From BJHL01 sp040378885 (GTDB taxonomy: Bacteria; Planctomycetota; Phycisphaerae; Phycisphaerales; UBA1924): DNA of 64,000 nt. The position numbers and the translations under genes were made by a program. Position 1 is the stretch's first letter. Every line of letters starts with the position of its first letter. Below are positions 62,155-64,000 of this stretch, one piece after another. Under the pieces are notes generated by a model that worked only from the letters and a program-made list of their open reading frames with translations, was not told the DNA's origin and ran no database searches. The stretch covers positions 1 to 64,000 of the forward strand of contig JBKDAN010000003.1 in the NCBI GenBank assembly GCA_046316615.1. The letters are read 5' to 3'.

Positions 62155-63102
62155 TTACCAAGCCAAGTGCCGCGGCCGGTCCCCATTGAGCACCGCCCAC
62201 ACATCCTTCACCACCCAGCTCATGTTCGCATGCGCCGTCGCCGTCGCCGCCGCCAGGTGCGGGCTCACATGCGCGTTGGGCAGTTGCAGCAGCGGATACG
62301 TGGGCCCAAACGGCTCAGGTTCATGCACATCAATCAGCGCCTTCGCCTTGTTGTTGTCTCGCAAGAACGCCGCCAGCGCAAACTCATCCACGATAAACCC
62401 GCGGCTCGTGTTCACAAAGATCACCGTGGGCCGCATCTGCCGAAACACATGCGCATTGATCAATCGATGGTTGCTCGCCCGCGTATCCACATGCACTGTC
62501 ACGATGTCCGCCCAATGCAGCAGATCCGTCATGGGCATGGGCTTCGCGCCATGCCGCTGCTCTTCCGCAATCTCCGCCACGTCGTAATACGCCGTCTCCA
62601 TCTCAAACCCGCGCGCCATCTTCGCCACGCGAGATCCGATGCGCCCCAGCCCCAAGATCCCCAGCCGCAGCTCGCACAACTGATTGGGTGCTTCCAGTTC
62701 CTTCCGCAGCGCGTTCCACTCAGCCGCCGGAACGGACTTGTCCAAAAACACCCGCGGCCGCACTGCGTCCATCAGCATCGCAAACACATACTCCGCCACC
62801 GCCGTGCTGTTGGCATCAGGCGTGTGTACGACTGCCACGCCACGCCGCCGACATTCCTCCACATCAATCCTGTCCAGCCCCACGCCCGCGCGTCCCACCA
62901 CCCGCAGCCGCGATGCCTTGTCCAGCAGTTCTGCGTTCACGCGCGTGTACGTCCGCACAATCAGCCCATCAGCCTTCACCAGCAGAGCCTCAAACTCCTC
63001 CGTCTGCGTGAAGTGACACGCCACCACGTCGCAGCTCTCTTCCAGCCACGCCCGCGCTGCCGCATCCAGTTCTTCCGCAATAAGCACCAAAGGCCGCGTC
63101 AT
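62155..63102 (-). CDS. NAD-dependent 2-hydroxyacid dehydrogenase (phosphoglycerate dehydrogenase-like)
   Basis: A 315-residue D-isomer-specific dehydrogenase. The nucleotide-binding loop is LGILGLGRIGSRVAKMARGF. Catalytic residues are visible in FVNTSRGFIVDEFALAAF (Arg), LIDVHEPEPFG (Glu) and HVSPHLAAATATAHANMS (His). The early VVGRAGVGLDRIDVEECRRR is typical of SerA-like members, but there is no C-terminal ACT domain. It may be a phosphoglycerate dehydrogenase of the short type or act on another 2-hydroxyacid. It is divergent from the gene starting at 63157. Confidence 0.92.
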   Translation of the reverse strand: MTRPLVLIAEELDAAARAWLEESCDVVACHFTQTEEFEALLVKADGLIVRTYTRVNAELLDKASRLRVVGRAGVGLDRIDVEECRRRGVAVVHTPDANSTAVAEYVFAMLMDAVRPRVFLDKSVPAAEWNALRKELEAPNQLCELRLGILGLGRIGSRVAKMARGFEMETAYYDVAEIAEEQRHGAKPMPMTDLLHWADIVTVHVDTRASNHRLINAHVFRQMRPTVIFVNTSRGFIVDEFALAAFLRDNNKAKALIDVHEPEPFGPTYPLLQLPNAHVSPHLAAATATAHANMSWVVKDVWAVLNGDRPRHLAW

Positions 63103-63156
63103 GCCGCAACGCTAGGCCCATCGCCAACCGCTCCTGCACCGGCATAGACTCCGCCC

Positions 63157-64000
63157 ATGCTCGCACTCGCCCTGCTCGCCGCCACACTCTCGCAAACACA
63201 ACCCGCCGCGTCGCAGCCCGAGGCTGCGCCCGCCCGTGCGCAAGAAGTCGCCAACACCGCCAACAACACCGACACATCCGCACCCGCCTGGCAACACGCC
63301 CAGCTCCGCCTCCGCGTCGAACCCAGCCTCTGGTACATGGGCCCCGGCGGCGAGCTCAAGCTCCCCAGCCCGACACTCGCGGGCGAAGGCGAAGACCTCG
63401 AAATCGACGAGCTCGGCTTCGACAGCCCCGAACTCGTCCCCCACATCGAAGCCCACATCTTCGCCGGCCCCAACTGGCGCTTCGGCGTCCGCGGCTTCAC
63501 CTTCAGCGACGACCAAACCACCCTCATGTCGCGCACAGGCCGCATCGGCGACATCGGCTTCGACAACACCTCCACCATGCGCAGCGGCCTCGACTACAGC
63601 ACCTTCGAAATCGAAGCCGCATACGGCTTCGAAGTCCTTCGCGGCGACGAATCCAAAGAGCCGCTCCTCATCAACGGTCGCCGCCGCTTCGTCGCACGCC
63701 TCGAAGGCATCGCCGGCCTCCGCCTCATCGACATCGACTGGGAAGTCGAACGCATCGCCTCCAGCTCCGTCTTCTTGGGCGGCTCCCGCGCCGCCGTCGA
63801 CGAAACCTACATCCAGCTCTTGGGCGGCGGCCGCTTCGCCTTCGCCTTCAACGAAGAGTGGGGCATCGACCTCACCCTCATGCTCGGCGCCAGTCCCTTC
63901 GGCGACGCCACAAGCTTCTCAGGCGACATCATCGTCGGCGGCACCTACGAACCCCACTGGGCCCCCAACTTCGGCATCCAGCTCGGTTACCGCAGCGCGT
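63157..64000 (+). CDS. Exported probable outer-membrane beta-barrel protein (3' end outside window)
   Basis: The frame is open from ATG 63157 to the window edge (281 codons so far). It begins with a short signal-like sequence (MLALALLAATLSQTQPAASQ), then an Ala-rich spacer and repeated amphipathic strands with aromatic ends, such as LRLRVEPSLWYMGPGGELKL, IEAHIFAGPNWRFGVRGFTF and YTIQLL-like turns with LGGGRFAFAFNEEWGIDLTL. Alternating hydrophobic residues, Gly-rich turns and acidic loops suggest an outer-membrane beta-barrel. No family is recognised. Third positions are strongly C-biased. Confidence 0.75.
   Translation, partial: MLALALLAATLSQTQPAASQPEAAPARAQEVANTANNTDTSAPAWQHAQLRLRVEPSLWYMGPGGELKLPSPTLAGEGEDLEIDELGFDSPELVPHIEAHIFAGPNWRFGVRGFTFSDDQTTLMSRTGRIGDIGFDNTSTMRSGLDYSTFEIEAAYGFEVLRGDESKEPLLINGRRRFVARLEGIAGLRLIDIDWEVERIASSSVFLGGSRAAVDETYIQLLGGGRFAFAFNEEWGIDLTLMLGASPFGDATSFSGDIIVGGTYEPHWAPNFGIQLGYRSA

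Overview
The window reads as chromosomal DNA of a planctomycete, most likely class Phycisphaerae. The clues are a giant secreted subtilase with a planctomycete LEPR-type N-terminus, a secreted protein ending in two 'GC-type' dockerin-like segments, a small exported protein with a VPGPG + membrane-anchor C-terminus, a Kdo transferase (so a Gram-negative type envelope with lipid A), and dense, GC-rich housekeeping genes. I see no insertion sequence, prophage, CRISPR array or defence island. Nearly all space is coding; no gene-free stretch exceeds about 280 bases.

Layout. 1-3.8 kb: inner-membrane platform proteins of a type II secretion/type IV pilus-like machine plus a TPR lipoprotein. 3.8-6.3 kb: purE-purK and a metallo-beta-lactamase-fold protein whose metal ligands are missing. 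6.3-11.3 kb: a manganese/zinc ABC importer with its MntR-type regulator; both permeases carry a C-terminal DtxR-like domain. 11.4-23.3 kb: an orphan LuxR-type HTH, secreted proteins, trpE, clpS, an ECF sigma/anti-sigma pair and the PrkA kinase. 23.4-33.7 kb: leuS with a PTPS-III-like protein, pdxJ/folC and two small enzymes, a glycosyltransferase, lysS. 33.8-41.1 kb: tRNA-Val, waaA and the 1901-residue subtilase. 41.4-53.6 kb: tRNA-Lys, a SNF2 helicase, a short-chain reductase-like protein, the dockerin protein, a tRNA-dihydrouridine synthase, and phoH with a 7TM-HD phosphohydrolase. 53.8-64 kb: PilZ protein, STELLO-like and GT2 glycosyltransferases, two tandem secreted helical paralogues, a GH57 enzyme, acetyltransferase, thioesterase, a 2-hydroxyacid dehydrogenase, and the start of an exported probable beta-barrel protein.

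Three things stand out. (1) Two metal permeases each fused to a DtxR-like domain that keeps most metal-ligand positions, beside a free MntR-like repressor: a possible metal-gated transporter. (2) Two families of short-period intergenic repeats, one of 7 bases and one of 9 bases, scattered through the second half; one locus is a long inverted pair between divergent genes. (3) The plus strand is G-rich in the first ~20 kb and C-rich after ~24 kb regardless of gene direction, which suggests a replication-strand switch, probably the terminus region, near 20-24 kb. Functions are inferred by reading the translations; no database search was run.
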